Assembly (NCBI RefSeq): GCF_001577835.2
Contig: NC_029547.1
Location: forward strand, 62,181,110 to 62,245,109
DNA length: 64,000 nt
Origin: Coturnix japonica
Taxonomy: Eukaryota; Chordata; Aves; Galliformes; Phasianidae
Reading direction: 5' to 3'
A model generated the notes under the pieces. The model was not told the DNA's origin. It searched no databases and worked only from the letters and a program-made list of their open reading frames with translations. The position numbers were made by a program, and so were the translations under genes. Below, piece after piece: positions 38,834 to 50,982 of this stretch. Each line of letters opens with the position of its first letter. Positions within the stretch are counted from its first letter, which is position 1.

Positions 38834-39146
38834 TCAGATTACTGTGTCTCCACACAACAGGACCAACTTCAACCATTCAGCACTTGTAGTGTTGAAACAC
38901 AAATTGTAAAGTACAGTGTCAATATAACAGCTTCTTAGTGTAAGTCTATCTCTTTTCTGATGCAAATCAAAGCATCTGGTAAAGGGATCAGGATCACGCT
39001 GGCAAATATTCCGATATTTACAACAACTCTTCACCACAGACAGACAAGGAGACCTTCCTGTTTCCTCTTCCAGATTATATTTCTTTCTTGTAACACTGAA
39101 CCTTGTATAGTGGGATGTCTCCACTGAAGGGGAGATGGTACCACCT
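38834..39146 (-). other. Candidate terminal exon, cysteine-containing, unassigned
   Basis: A minus-strand frame of about 103 codons, starting after TGTATTCTTTTCCAG (strong acceptor-like) and ending at a stop. It includes SCCKYRNIC and RCFDLHQKRDR. Frames of this length occur by chance in 64 kb of AT-rich DNA, and no family is recognised. Confidence 0.2.
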
Positions 39147-41867
39147 GGAAAAGAATACACATGACTTAGTCAGCCTATCCAGCCCCTCCTCTGAGGGGTC
39201 TGTTCTTACCCACATCTCCTAGAAATGCCATCAAAGCTCAAGAAGCCATTGGGATGCATGGGTGTTATTAGAAATTAAAAGATTCCGTCTTGCCATTTCA
39301 TCTTGATTCTCACTTTCTTTTCAAATTACCCTGTCTCTTGTGCCCTGTTAAATTGATTTGTTAAGCTAAATTTGTGCCAAATAAATAATGAGCTTCCTAA
39401 TTAGCTTATGCAGAAGCAAGACAAGGATGAAATTATATCCAACCATCTCAGTGTCTGGGGCCCTATGAAAAAACACACTGAAGATATCAGACACTGCTCA
39501 ACTCCTCAACACATTAGTTGCTACCATGTCGATTTTCAGCACTTTGATGCTGTGGCAAAGCAGTTACTTAAAATGCTTCTGAGAGCTCAGAGCTACACTC
39601 TCATCACAGCAGTCTCACAGCTGCAAACTGCAAATGAAAATTCCATTAAATAGTAGAGGAAAAATGTGCATTTACATAAATCCTGTGAACAACTACCTGG
39701 CACACCTTTCCGAGTTAATAGTTATTACTTTCTTTTTCTTTTTTTCTTTTTTTTAACTCTAAACAATCCATAAAATAAGCCAGTAGGCAAAAGTAACTTA
39801 GGAGCTCTAGCAACCTTTCAAGCTTTTGGCAGGATCTAAGCCCCTTTTGCCAGCTCCTGGGTAGGGTCTCAGGCTCACACAGCACATAAGGGAATTGGAA
39901 AAAAAATTGTCTTAGGGATCCCAAGGAAATCTTTGCCTCTATGTATATTAACAGCAAAAGATTCATGGACCTCAGGCAGCTCAGCCTGTAGCCCTGAGTT
40001 AACCTGATGGAGGAAAGAAAGAAAATCTTTGTATGTTTGGTTGTATGTATGTTATGTGTATATTTATTCACTCCCGTAAGCAAAAGAATATATATGATAT
40101 CTGTTTTTATTATTAATCACACTAATGCTAATGCTAACAGTATGCTATTACAGACTTCCTCTAGTACTACTGATCTGCCCAGACAACTTTCAGTATTTTT
40201 ATATGGTAATATTTCTGACCAGATGTACATACATCTGCTGCTGCTCTTTTCAAACATTGTTTTTAATGAGAAATTCAGGAACAACATAAATTTTTGTCAG
40301 GATTTAGATGATGAAAACAGCGCAGATGAAGCAGAATAAGTATCAGAAACGTTAATAACTAACCAAAGAACACAGCTAATCTATCAGCCATGACAAGTAG
40401 TTTCTGCTTGGGAGAAGTCTTGTGAAAATACATTATGAAATGTAATTAGACACATGTATTAACACTTTTGTCAAGAAAGAGAACTAATTCTTAGATACTG
40501 TTGTTCACAATGAGATAAATAACCATATGGTACACTTAGAAGCAGAATGAACCATAGATAAGGGAAGCTGTTCTCCAGATTTTACTTGAAGCTAGTGATG
40601 TTTCACTAGAAGGAAAAGAAGAGTTTATATTTAAACAACATCTTTATTTGCATCAAATAATATACAGAGAAAACCATGGATTATATGTCCAGAAATTAAA
40701 TAATTTGGGATATGACTAAAAACCTAAGAATTGGTCTGTCTAGTTCAGTGCCAAGTTTCCACTACAGGCCAGGATCAAACACGTAGGTAGAAGGAAAAAA
40801 TAAAATGAAGCATTTATATTTTCTAGGAGCAAGGAACTTCTTTTCCCTGTCATACTGAGACATAATGCCTTGAGGAACAGTGATGATTTGATTAACCCTC
40901 TCATTCAGTGAAATTAAGGGTATCCATTTAAAAATATGTTGCTGACACTTCTTGGAATTAAATTCACTATATTATAAAATATATGTATGTATGGATAAAA
41001 TCATATACACAAAAATATATATCTGTGCATAAAGCTATATATGTGTAAAGGGAAAAGGCAATATTAGTCATCAGAAATATCTCAAACTTACAGTTTCCTC
41101 TTAAGTACCTCACATTAACAGGGAAGATGGAAACAGGCTTTGAAACTCAATTAAACAGGAGCATTTAATGCTGTGTTAAGACAGACAAGTGCTACAGAGC
41201 ATGAACAAAACACAGAAGGTGCAATGACAAACTGCAAATTTAATATACATTCATTTCTGACATGAAACAAAAGTTCTCACGTGGCAACCATTTCCCTTGT
41301 GGATTTATTATCTGTTTTAAAGAAAATATGACTAGATGGTCAAATTTTTGTTCTCAACACAAAAGCATAAAAGCAGTAGGAAAAAAAAAAAAATAGATCA
41401 CACCAGAAAAATATGAATAAGCTCACAACACATGACAACTATTCAGTATGTGATTTTAAGAAATGAAATCATTCTGGGAAGAGTCTGTGTTCAGCTGAAG
41501 AACTATTATCTTCAATTCTATACAAGCTAATTTATTTTAAGTGCATATGATTTGCTGTAATGATGATATGTATGGTCACTCTGAAACAAAATTAGCGAAT
41601 GTAAACAACACAGTTTAGATTGTTTAGATTAGATCCAAGTTAGATCTAAGTGTCTTCCCTGTCAACAGCCTGAGGAAAGAGAAGTCCATTTTTCTCAGGA
41701 AACTTGGTCACAACCCAGTCAGACTCTGACTTTTATGTGAGTTCTGTCTCTCATGACATGACTTGGACAAGGGCTCAAAATGGGGAGAAAGTTGGGAAAT
41801 AATAGATAATGACAGGAAGAGTAGCTTAAGACTGAAAAACTAACTGTACAGAAGTTTAGCTGTCCCT

Positions 41868-42636
41868 GAGTACCATAAGTTGAGCAGGAGGGGAAGAAGA
41901 CTGGTGTGGATAAACAGGGAACTGTTGCTGAGACTTTGGAAGGAAAAGAGTGTCTGTCTACTGTGGAAGAAGGGACAGGAAATTGGGGGAGAGTGTAAGG
42001 AAGTTTTTAGGATATGCAGGGAGAAAATTAAACAGGAAAAAGCCCAGCTTGAACTCAACCTGGGCATTGTAATATAAGAGAACAAAAGACTTTTACAAAT
42101 ATATTAACAGTGAGAGGAGGACTAAGGAGAATCTCCAGCCTTTGCGAGATGCAACGGGGCATAAGACCACTGAGGATAAGGAAAAGGCTGAGCTTTCGAT
42201 GCTTTCTTTACATCTGTCTTTAAAATTCAGACCATTTATCCTCAGGGCAATCTATGCCCTGGCCTGGAAATCTGTGATGGGGAGCAGAACAACCTCCCCA
42301 CAACTCAGCTGGAAACAGTTAGTGAGTGACCTTCCACTCCACCTGGACTGCCACAAGTCCATGAGGCTGGATGGGATCCAGGTAAGGGTTGTAAGGGATC
42401 ATCTTGAGTGAGTTCATACCCAGTGTGCGGGACAACCGAGGGATCAGGCCTAGGCAGCATGGGTTCATGAAAGGCAAGTCATGCTTCACCAACCCAGTCT
42501 CCTTCTATGACCAGGTGACCAGCCTGATGGATGGGAGAAAGGCTGTTGATATTATCTACCTACAGTTCAACAAGGCCTTTGACACTGTCTCCCACAGTGT
42601 CCTGCTGAGGAATCTGGTAGCATGTGGCTTGGAGAG
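41868..42636 (+). mobile_element. CR1 LINE, internal ORF2 fragment with reverse transcriptase
   Basis: About 770 bases from the middle of CR1 ORF2. The first part (41880-42077) encodes the linker between endonuclease and reverse transcriptase (WINRELLLRLW, REKIKQEKAQLELNL). The last part (about 42404-42636) encodes reverse-transcriptase motifs RPRQHGFMKGKSCFTN and FNKAFDTVSHSVLL. The frame shifts and has stops between them, so it is not functional. Unlike the usual 5'-truncated CR1 copies, it lacks the 3' end as well. Confidence 0.9.
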
Positions 42637-42715
42637 GTGCAGGAAGAAAGAAGAGGAAAAAAAATTAAAGAAAGAGGAGAAAGAAAGAAACAAAGGAAGG
42701 AAGAAAAAAATGAAA
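42637..42715. repeat. Purine-rich GAAA/GGAA low-complexity tract
   Basis: Starts right where the CR1 similarity ends and runs about 80 bases of mixed GAA, GAAA and GGAA. It encodes a lysine-glutamate run that is not a real protein. Confidence 0.85.
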
Positions 42716-44935
42716 GTGACCTTTCACAACAGCTTATTTCTGATTAGAAAGCTTGCTAATGTGAAAGCTGACAGAAAGCAATGTGCTTGTCTACTGCAGG
42801 GATAGACTAGACACATTCTGCTAGTTGAAGATAAGTGGGTTTAATAAATTAATTAACACTTACACGGTGGATATCTTGAAATTAGTGGAAGAAATAGCTA
42901 GACAAGGGAAGGAAAAAGCAAAGGGAGGTCTGCATGTGTGTGCAGCCTATTTGTTTTCCGCCCACCTCTTTTTGAACAGCTTGTGATCTCTTTCATGCAA
43001 TACTCACGAGCATGGCTGGTATGGACTGGGGTGACAGAGTTTTTCAACACAGAGTGAGGGAAGCTGTGTGAATACACTATACCCTCCCTACCACTTGTTT
43101 TTGCTCCCTCCAGAACCTCTCTCAGATTCATCTTCAGCAGGAGCTGTTTCCTCTCCATGGTCACTGAAATATGTTATGTGAGACAGAATTTGGAGGAGTT
43201 GCCTGTGAGTAGAATTTTTATCAGAATAGTCACATCTTCACGCGTGAAATGGTGGCAAAGAGTCTTATGTCCTTTTAGTAAATGGAATACCAGACAGACT
43301 GAAAAAAAAAAAAAAAAAATCTTTAAGACTTTGCAGGACATAAGTAAAAGAGAATAATTTTGTGATAATTGGAATCTCTCTCAAGCTCTTTGCTCCCAAG
43401 ATCTTAAAATGACAGAGTGGGACAAAATCTGGCATGCTAAAATCTGTTTGCAAAAATGCCAGGGGAAGAGTTAGCTTTCCGAATCCCTGTATGTCCTCCT
43501 TATTTTGTGAGATAATCAACCTTTCAGATGAGCACCTGGAATTTGGGTGATTAGCATTCACATACAACAGCAGTTATTAAATAGGTTTAATGATTATGCT
43601 GACTGTATTCAGTAAGTTGTGAGACTTACCTGGTCCTGGAGTGTTTCCTCTCCAATGCTTCCTTTTTTACTTTCATTAAGTGCCCCTATTATTTTATTTT
43701 CTGAGTCCCTGGGAAAAGGCGTACAGAATTAAAGTGTTAGATGAAAAGCTTTCATTCTGGTAAGTGCTTAAGGGTAAGCTCACATAAACACTGGCAGAAA
43801 ATAGAAATAACTCATTTCCATTCCTTTATTTCTGAGGAGTGACTGATTTCTCTGTCAACAGCTTAACAAAGCCAGACCAAAAGTTGTTCCCCAAGTGAAT
43901 AATAATGAGAAAAGAATGTAAATTGTGAAATCTTGCGCAATATATTGGCCTTTTCTTCAGATCTGGTAGCTTTTACACTAAAATGAAAGAGAGGCTTGGC
44001 CCAAATAAGTCAGTGAAAATCTCCTGGCTTTGTGTTGGGTCTTAAAAGGGTCATCCTTTAACTGGAAATGGAGGAAAGAGGCTGTTGTTTTTTTCTATCT
44101 ATCTCATTAACTCTTCTTATAAATCATCATTTTCACTGTGAAGTTTCCTTCGTCCTTCTAGTGATGATTTTAAAGACCTTTAGTGTAACATTTGCAGTGC
44201 ATACATATGCAACCAGAGAGTGCAGCAGAGATTTATTTTCTTCTTTCATACTAGCAGCATCTCACCTCAGAGACGCCTCTCAGGCTTACAGGCTATCCGT
44301 GAAGAGCTGTGACAGTGCTCATAAATCAGTGCAGAAATTAGTAGCAATACATTGCATTACAGTTATTATGCATGTTGTTTCTGCCAGATCAGTGCTCTCA
44401 ATATCCTACAGCCCAGACTACCCTTGAGCAGAAGACTCTGTAATCTTCACTGCAGCAAGATGGCAAGACGGATGCAACATATCATGTATAACTCTTTAAT
44501 ATTCTTTTTTTAGTCTTGGAGCAACAAAAACAACAAAACAAAACACCGATATGTGTCTCAAGCATATATATTTCCAATGAGGGAAAAGTCAATAGAGACA
44601 GCAACCTGACCCAAGACTTATGACAGGTAAGCAAAAAACAAGCCAAGGAATTACCTCATTGCAGATGATGATTCCTATGGCATATACAAGGTTTGTCCAT
44701 AACTTGTTTTGTTGTAAGCAGACAACAGACAACCAAGAGGTGCAAAATCCCTCATCCTACAATTTCACATGTACTTTGGCCAGACCACCTGAACACATAC
44801 ATTATAACAGCTAAGACTGTGAGTGCCTGAGGGGCACAATTACTCTGCTGAAGGCTTATGTATAATAAAATCAGCTTCCTCCTCCATAAGAACATGCATT
44901 AAATTTTGTGACATTGATTTTGAGCTGAAAATCCT

Positions 44936-45030
44936 TTTAGGGACATGGTCTAGTGGTGAAAATGGTAGTGTTAGGTTGGTTATGGGCAGATGATCTTTTG
45001 AGTCTTTTCCATCCTAACTGATTCTTCAGC
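44936..45030 (+). mobile_element. CR1 LINE, 3' end fragment
   Basis: GGGACATGGTCTAGTGGTG, TTAGGTTGGTTATG and GTCTTTTCCATCCTAACTG in order match the CR1 terminal 3' UTR. The copy ends with a single GATTCTTC remnant. Confidence 0.8.
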
Positions 45031-45548
45031 TTCATGGAAAGGAAGAGCATACAGTGCTTTGTGAAGACATCCCAGGGACCACTGGGAACCTGTGGTAAAT
45101 GACTTTATGGTGGTGAATATAAATTGCAGAAACTCAAGCCTCAAAATCCCAGACAGGGGTAGCCAGAGGAACCCGTGGCAGCCACTGAAGCTGTCAGAGC
45201 CTTGACCTAGAAATAAAAGACAAGAGTCAGTTCCCTGGGACTCAAAACAGGACTGAAAAAGAAACCCTCCCAGTCACCTGTGGGGACAAAAGCTATGCAC
45301 AGCTTACTTCTGACAGAAAAAGCTATTTGGCTATAAAGATGATCAGTGTCTGAAGGGTTACACAAAGCCAGCAGTACCTTTTCTGAGTCTCAGTGAGAGT
45401 CTCCAGTTCTTCTTTAGATCTTGACTACCCTAATCCAAAGAGTAGACAACAGCAACAGCACAATATGAAGTACAGCAGGAAGCCCCGTGTGGAAGTACAG
45501 TTCTCCCTCAAATCCAGGGGAAAATTAAAAAATATCACAGCATTTCTT

Positions 45549-45643
45549 AAAAAAATAAAATAAAATAAAATAAAATAAAATAAAATAAAATAAAATAAAA
45601 TAAAATAAAATAAAATAAAATAAAATAAAATAAAATAAAAAAT
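45549..45643. repeat. (AAAAT)n microsatellite
   Basis: About 18 pure AAAAT units. The overlapping minus-strand frames reading FILFYFILFY are artefacts. Confidence 0.97.
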
Positions 45644-48600
45644 TGTAGCTTCTTTTTGACTACTTGGAAATAACATATTAGTTCACCCAAGCTAAAGTAT
45701 CCAACAAAAAAAGATGCATAGATCACCATTAAAATAATCAAATTAGCAGACTCAGGTGAAAGTCAGTCTGGACCAGTGAAATGGCACCACTGACCCTGTT
45801 TGCTCTTCTTCTTCATGTCCCTTCAAGTACTTCTGATTGGTTCTTTGCATTTTTTTTCTCTAGAATTATTTATTTTAAGATAAAATACATCATATATTGA
45901 TTTGTTTATGGGTTCATGTTTGTTTATTTATTTTTATTTTTTTTACAATCCATTAGGTTTATAAACACTCTTTCATCTGTCTGTTTCATTTATTTGAACT
46001 ACAATATATCAGACAGGATTAGTTGCTTAGCAACTTTTCAGTGGCAGAATCTATTTAGGAGAATTTGCAACGCTCATACTAGAGGTCAGAAAAATTTATA
46101 ATAATGTAAGCCAACCAGAAAATGTGTTTCAGCAACAAAGATTTCTCACAAGGCTTCTGTTTCAGTAGGAGAGGATTGCAGATTACCACTAGAATAGGGA
46201 TAAGGTAAATGTAATAGGGAGGAAGTAATAGAAGACAGGAAAAAAAGATTCGGAGAACATAGTAGTATACATTTCGTAAGCACATTCCATTTCTTCCAGT
46301 ATTACAGCATTACTCTTTTCCCCTGCATAGGCTGGACTCCTGTATTTGCAGAAATGATAAACAGAATTAAATTTAAAGTTTTAAGTGAAGGTCTCGTACT
46401 GTTTGCATCCTACCAAGTGGCAATGCCAAGAAAACCTAACATACAATGACACAATTAAACAAATTGAATGCATTCGGGGAAGATGGCATCTGCCATAAAA
46501 CATTTCACACTGTGCTGAGGATGCTGCAGATTGCTTGAAAACAAATTCCCTCAGATGGCAGAGTAGCTGGTGTGATTTCTGTCATCTTCTCAAACGTACA
46601 AAACATTCTCAAACATACGTTTCAGCACAACACTTGCACTACTGTACTGAGGCACATATGAATCGCATTCAGCTCTCATCTTGCTTCAGAAATATTCCTA
46701 ACTCCCATACTGTGATTACAACAGTCTGTGTACCCTATCCAGAACTGCCAAATCTGTAGATGAATGGCAGCATCCCTGAGTTGTTTTGTTTTGCTTTGTG
46801 GTTGTTTCTGTGGGTTGTGGGTTTTTTTGTGTTTTTTTTTAGTTTTTATTTTCAATGCCTACATCAATATCCTTGGATTCTGTATTCTTAAAAGAAAGAG
46901 TTAATACTTTACTTGGGTCTCAGCAGCAACCAAGATTTTGGTGCATCCATGAACACAAAGTGCTCTGTGCACCAGCATATTAAATACCTCTTTTAGAAAT
47001 ACGCTATCCCTCCCCTGCTTTACACACCCTTGTGGAAAAGATGAGTGAATCTTCCCTCTTAGGACTATAGAAAAGTACTGAACACTGTGATCAGAAAACC
47101 ACAAGGTTTGTTTTAGATTTTTCCCTGCTGAAAATAACAAAGCACACCCAAGATTTTTCTGTGACCTTTTCTCCTGAATATATCAAAAGTAGTCTGCATT
47201 CTAGAGCCTATGGAGGTTAATGTGTTTGCCACCACTCTAAGCCTTTCCCTCTGCACTTCACACCAAGTGCAAGTCTTCATTCTCTAACAACATGCATTAA
47301 TCCACACACTGTGTTCTCGGGTGCAAGCTCTCATCACTCAACATTTGCAAGGAGCTGCTTTACCCAGACATTTTGTTTCAGCAAATGCATGCATACAGAC
47401 TGGTGATTTTTTCGGGGGGGGGGGGGGGGGGGAGAAATCTGAACTGAAGATCTGAAAGCCACTCACCAGTTGTAGGAAAATGGTTGGTGAAACCAGATGC
47501 GTTCAGTATAAACTAAAAAATATTTCAGGCTTTTTCTTTTTTTTTTCCTATTAGAATATATAGATATAGATATGTAGATATCCATATGTGAGTTTTCAGT
47601 ATTTCCTACTACTTACAAAATGGAGCCAACTTTAAAAACACTTCTCATTTTCACTGCTCTCTGCTTTATATAAACATTTCCTTTAGGCCAGACAATTTAA
47701 TGCCTTTTTTGGACTAACAGGGATGACTACAGAATACCTTAAGTAACGGAGGAGGCAATCAGTTCTACTCCTTATTGTTATTTACAATACTATGTGAGAA
47801 ACTGGCTTTAAAGGATAGGGTACAGCTTGGATACAGTGGTCAGATAAAGCCGCCAGGCACTGTTTGTCTGCTACTAAGGTATCGAATAGCAATAGAGAAC
47901 AACAAGATTTAGAGATAATTAATTTCCAGTGATAGCACACTCATTATGAATAATAGAATTTGCCCCATCTTTCTCAGGCAGCCTTTTAGATTGAGATTTA
48001 CATTATTCAAAGTTTTTTTGAGAGAGAGTTCATAGTAATTTTTCATTGGGAAAACCAGTAAGTTCTTCAAAGTAATCGTTCATCAGGATAAAATTCCCAC
48101 TTTGAAGTTTCACCATTATAAATTTAGCTGGCTTTCTGATGACTGTTATAACAAAGTACAATAATATGACTGTTGTACAGTATCTGTGCATTGGCTAGAT
48201 AGCAAATGCTTTAGTTAATGTGTCAGTGTATTTTCACATCCTAAAAAATTAATGAAACATTCATCTTTGCAAGTGGAGCTTCCCATGCAGGCTGTCACAA
48301 TCACAGTTTTTGAAAAACCGAGCCAGTTTCCATATTTTCCTTCCAGGTCTGACAGAAATGATTATTACATTTCCTTCCAATACAGAAGAAAAATTTAAGC
48401 ACACAGTGGAGGTCTTAATGGTGGGCAGATGCCCCCAAGAGTTCTGGCAGCAGAACTGCATGTCAGGTGCAGGTTTGACATGATGGTGGCATGCAGGGTG
48501 GATATACCTTGGGAAGTATGTCAGGCAAATGAGTGCCTTCTCCAAGGAACTAGGAAAAGACAAATAACTACTCTGTAGGCTGAAAAACAATTCAGATCAT

Positions 48601-50784
48601 GCAAGGTCCACCTAATGCAGCTGATGGAGAGTTCACGCGGTGGAGCCTTAGATTCAGCTGTCTTCCAGTGAGCACAAATTGCACCCGGGCAGAGCAGTAA
48701 CACAACAAAAGATTTGAGGCCAGCTTTAGATGGTCTGCACCAGACTGTATAGAGCTTCAAGAAGCTCGAACACAAAGCATGTCTTCAGAAACAGGCAGTT
48801 CCTAAACTGGGAGAGCTGTAAAAGGACAGTGAGAGACCTTATTTTTATATAAGATACCTATAATATCTTCAATTTCTGTCCAATGCAGTAAGTTGCCATT
48901 GATAAAGAAGATCAGAAGTTTCCTGGTGAAATTCTTGGCTATGCTGGTGAACACTCGCTTTTTCCCTGTCTGAAGTACTCTGACAGCACAAAACTTGCTT
49001 CCATTTTATCAGATAATCACACTTGATCATAATGTTTATGAATATAGTGGTGGGTTTCTTCATTCATTTCCTAGAAACACTGAAAGTAAAGTAAAGCATT
49101 AAAATATTGCACACTGTTAACTTGACACACTTCAGTACTCAAATCAAAGCCCAAATGAGTCCGAAGCCAGAAGAGCTGTCTAATATCCAGTGTTTGCTTC
49201 CAAGCTTCCAGAAGAATACTCTCACCGTGGAGCTACATGTTCATTCCACCACCTGGAGGTGGATTTATAAACACTGACTGATCTAGTAAAGCAACAGACA
49301 CGCACACACACATTGAGAAAACATCTCCAGTAGTTCTCACAGCTCAGTCCACTGACGCACTGCAACCACAAAAAATCTAAACACTTCAGAATTAGTCCCC
49401 CAACCTTTTCCGAGTATTGTTTTTATCACCTAGTTCTTGTTTTGACGACATTCGGTAAATTCAGTCTGACTTAACAAGCAGGTATTTTTACACGTGGTTT
49501 CAGAACATGGTGATTTACCAAAAATGTGGCTGGACCCTATCAAAACATAAGAAGTGTATCATTGTAGATGTATAAGTGAAGGAGGAAATGTCTTCAAGGC
49601 TACCAGCAAGCTGCCTTATAAGTGTAGAGAGACAAAAATACTTTGAGATCCACAGTCATTCCTGTATTTTACCAGAGTAGTAATCACCTACATCTTGTTT
49701 CTACTCACTAGTTTGATATAAATCAGCATGAGTTCATGGAAACAAGTGAAACAACATATATTCTCTGGGAAATTACTAACTTCTGAATTGCACAAAGACT
49801 TTCAGTTCTGGAAATTAATGACACTGCGTACTCATGAGTTACTAACACATTGCATGCGTACAAGAAAGGCTTTAAAATGAGAGAATAATGAGTTAGAGGT
49901 ATTCTGTGACTTGCCTTCACATCCAGTGGCACTTGTCCCAGACAATAGAAGGGTGAAAGGAAAAAGAATACTGTGTAAGCAAATGGCAGGAAATGGTTGT
50001 GGCAGCAGTGCTTTCACTTGGAAAACCTGATCACAGCTTGTACCCACTCATCAAACATACGGGTCAAAGCACACTGCCTGGCTCTCAGTATGAGTCTGCA
50101 TTCACATTTGGCATACGGTTGCTTAGGAAATGCATTAAAACCAGAAGCACAAGACAAAAACAGGCACACAGATGAGCTTTCAGAAACAAGGTCAGATCCG
50201 GGACTGCTCAGGGCAAGGTGAGACTTTGTATGGTGTTCTCTGTGTGGTGTACAGCACCAGCCTATGCCTGTGTCACTGATGTTGCAAGATTCATTTGTAT
50301 GTCCCAGAGGAAGAGTACTCAGAATATTTTTTATCTCATGCTGGCACAGGGCAAGCGTGGAGACAAGGTTTAATCTCACTTGGCATTAGTTGATTTCCCA
50401 ACAGAAATGAAATCAGAACCTGTCCCATGGTCATTTATCCAAAATTAATCTATCCTGGCAAACTTCAGATTTTATTTATGGTTGTGTAAACGTCAGGATA
50501 ATTCTGGAGTGCAATTTAGGCAATTTTTTTATTTTCATCATAGTTGTTGCACTATTAACATTCCCTAATAAACTGCAGCAATCAATGAGGAAAAGTATTT
50601 CCCTACAGACTGCTGGCTTAAGAAGCACTCAAAGTTGTAGATTGCTACAGTCATCTTACAGGACACAGCCTTAACTTCACCCTCCAGTAGTGCTGCTGGC
50701 AATAGAAGCACTCCATCTCCATGGAGCTTAAACATAATACATGATGTGTGGAAGAAACATAGTTAAGGTATGTCATCTTCATAT
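45644..50784. other. Intergenic, no recognised gene
   Basis: Unique-looking DNA with the poly(G) run at 47414. Frames of 109-121 codons near 48261 and 50014 lack any known motif. Confidence 0.5.
47414..47432 (+). repeat. Poly(G) run, 19 bases
   Basis: An uninterrupted G run in AT-rich DNA. It may form a G-quadruplex, and the true length is sensitive to sequencing error. Confidence 0.9.
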
Positions 50785-50982
50785 GGAAAAGGTTCTGCAC
50801 CAGAGGGTGGTGGACCCTGGTACAGGCTCCTCAGGTCTGTGGTCATGGCCACAGGCTGCCAGAGTTCAAGGAGCATTCAGACAACACTCTGAGACAGAGT
50901 TTGATTTTTGGGTGGTTCCATGTGGAGACATGAGTTGGACTCGATGATCCTTTTGGGTCACTTCCAATTCTATGATCCTTAC
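50785..50982 (+). mobile_element. CR1 LINE, 3' region fragment (CR1-F-like)
   Basis: GGTTCTGCACCAGAGGGTGG, GGCCACAGGCTGCCAGAGTTC, and GGACTCGATGATCCTTTTGG in order, ending CCAATTCTATGATCC. Forward orientation, truncated at its 5' side. Confidence 0.88.

Larger units (their letters stand above)
33362..41867. other. Long intergenic tract, mostly unique
   Basis: About 8.5 kb. The frames of 104-131 codons at 35909, 37627, 39715 and 40007 have no recognisable domain, signal peptide or splice context. The CRE element (37559) and the candidate exon at 38834 are the only points of note. Confidence 0.5.

Noticed and set aside
42404-42805. 133-codon frame with reverse-transcriptase motifs as a host gene
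   Set aside because: It is a CR1 ORF2 fragment that runs into a purine-rich low-complexity tract.
45425-45741. Two overlapping minus-strand frames rich in FILFY repeats
   Set aside because: They are the complement of the (AAAAT)n microsatellite read as protein.
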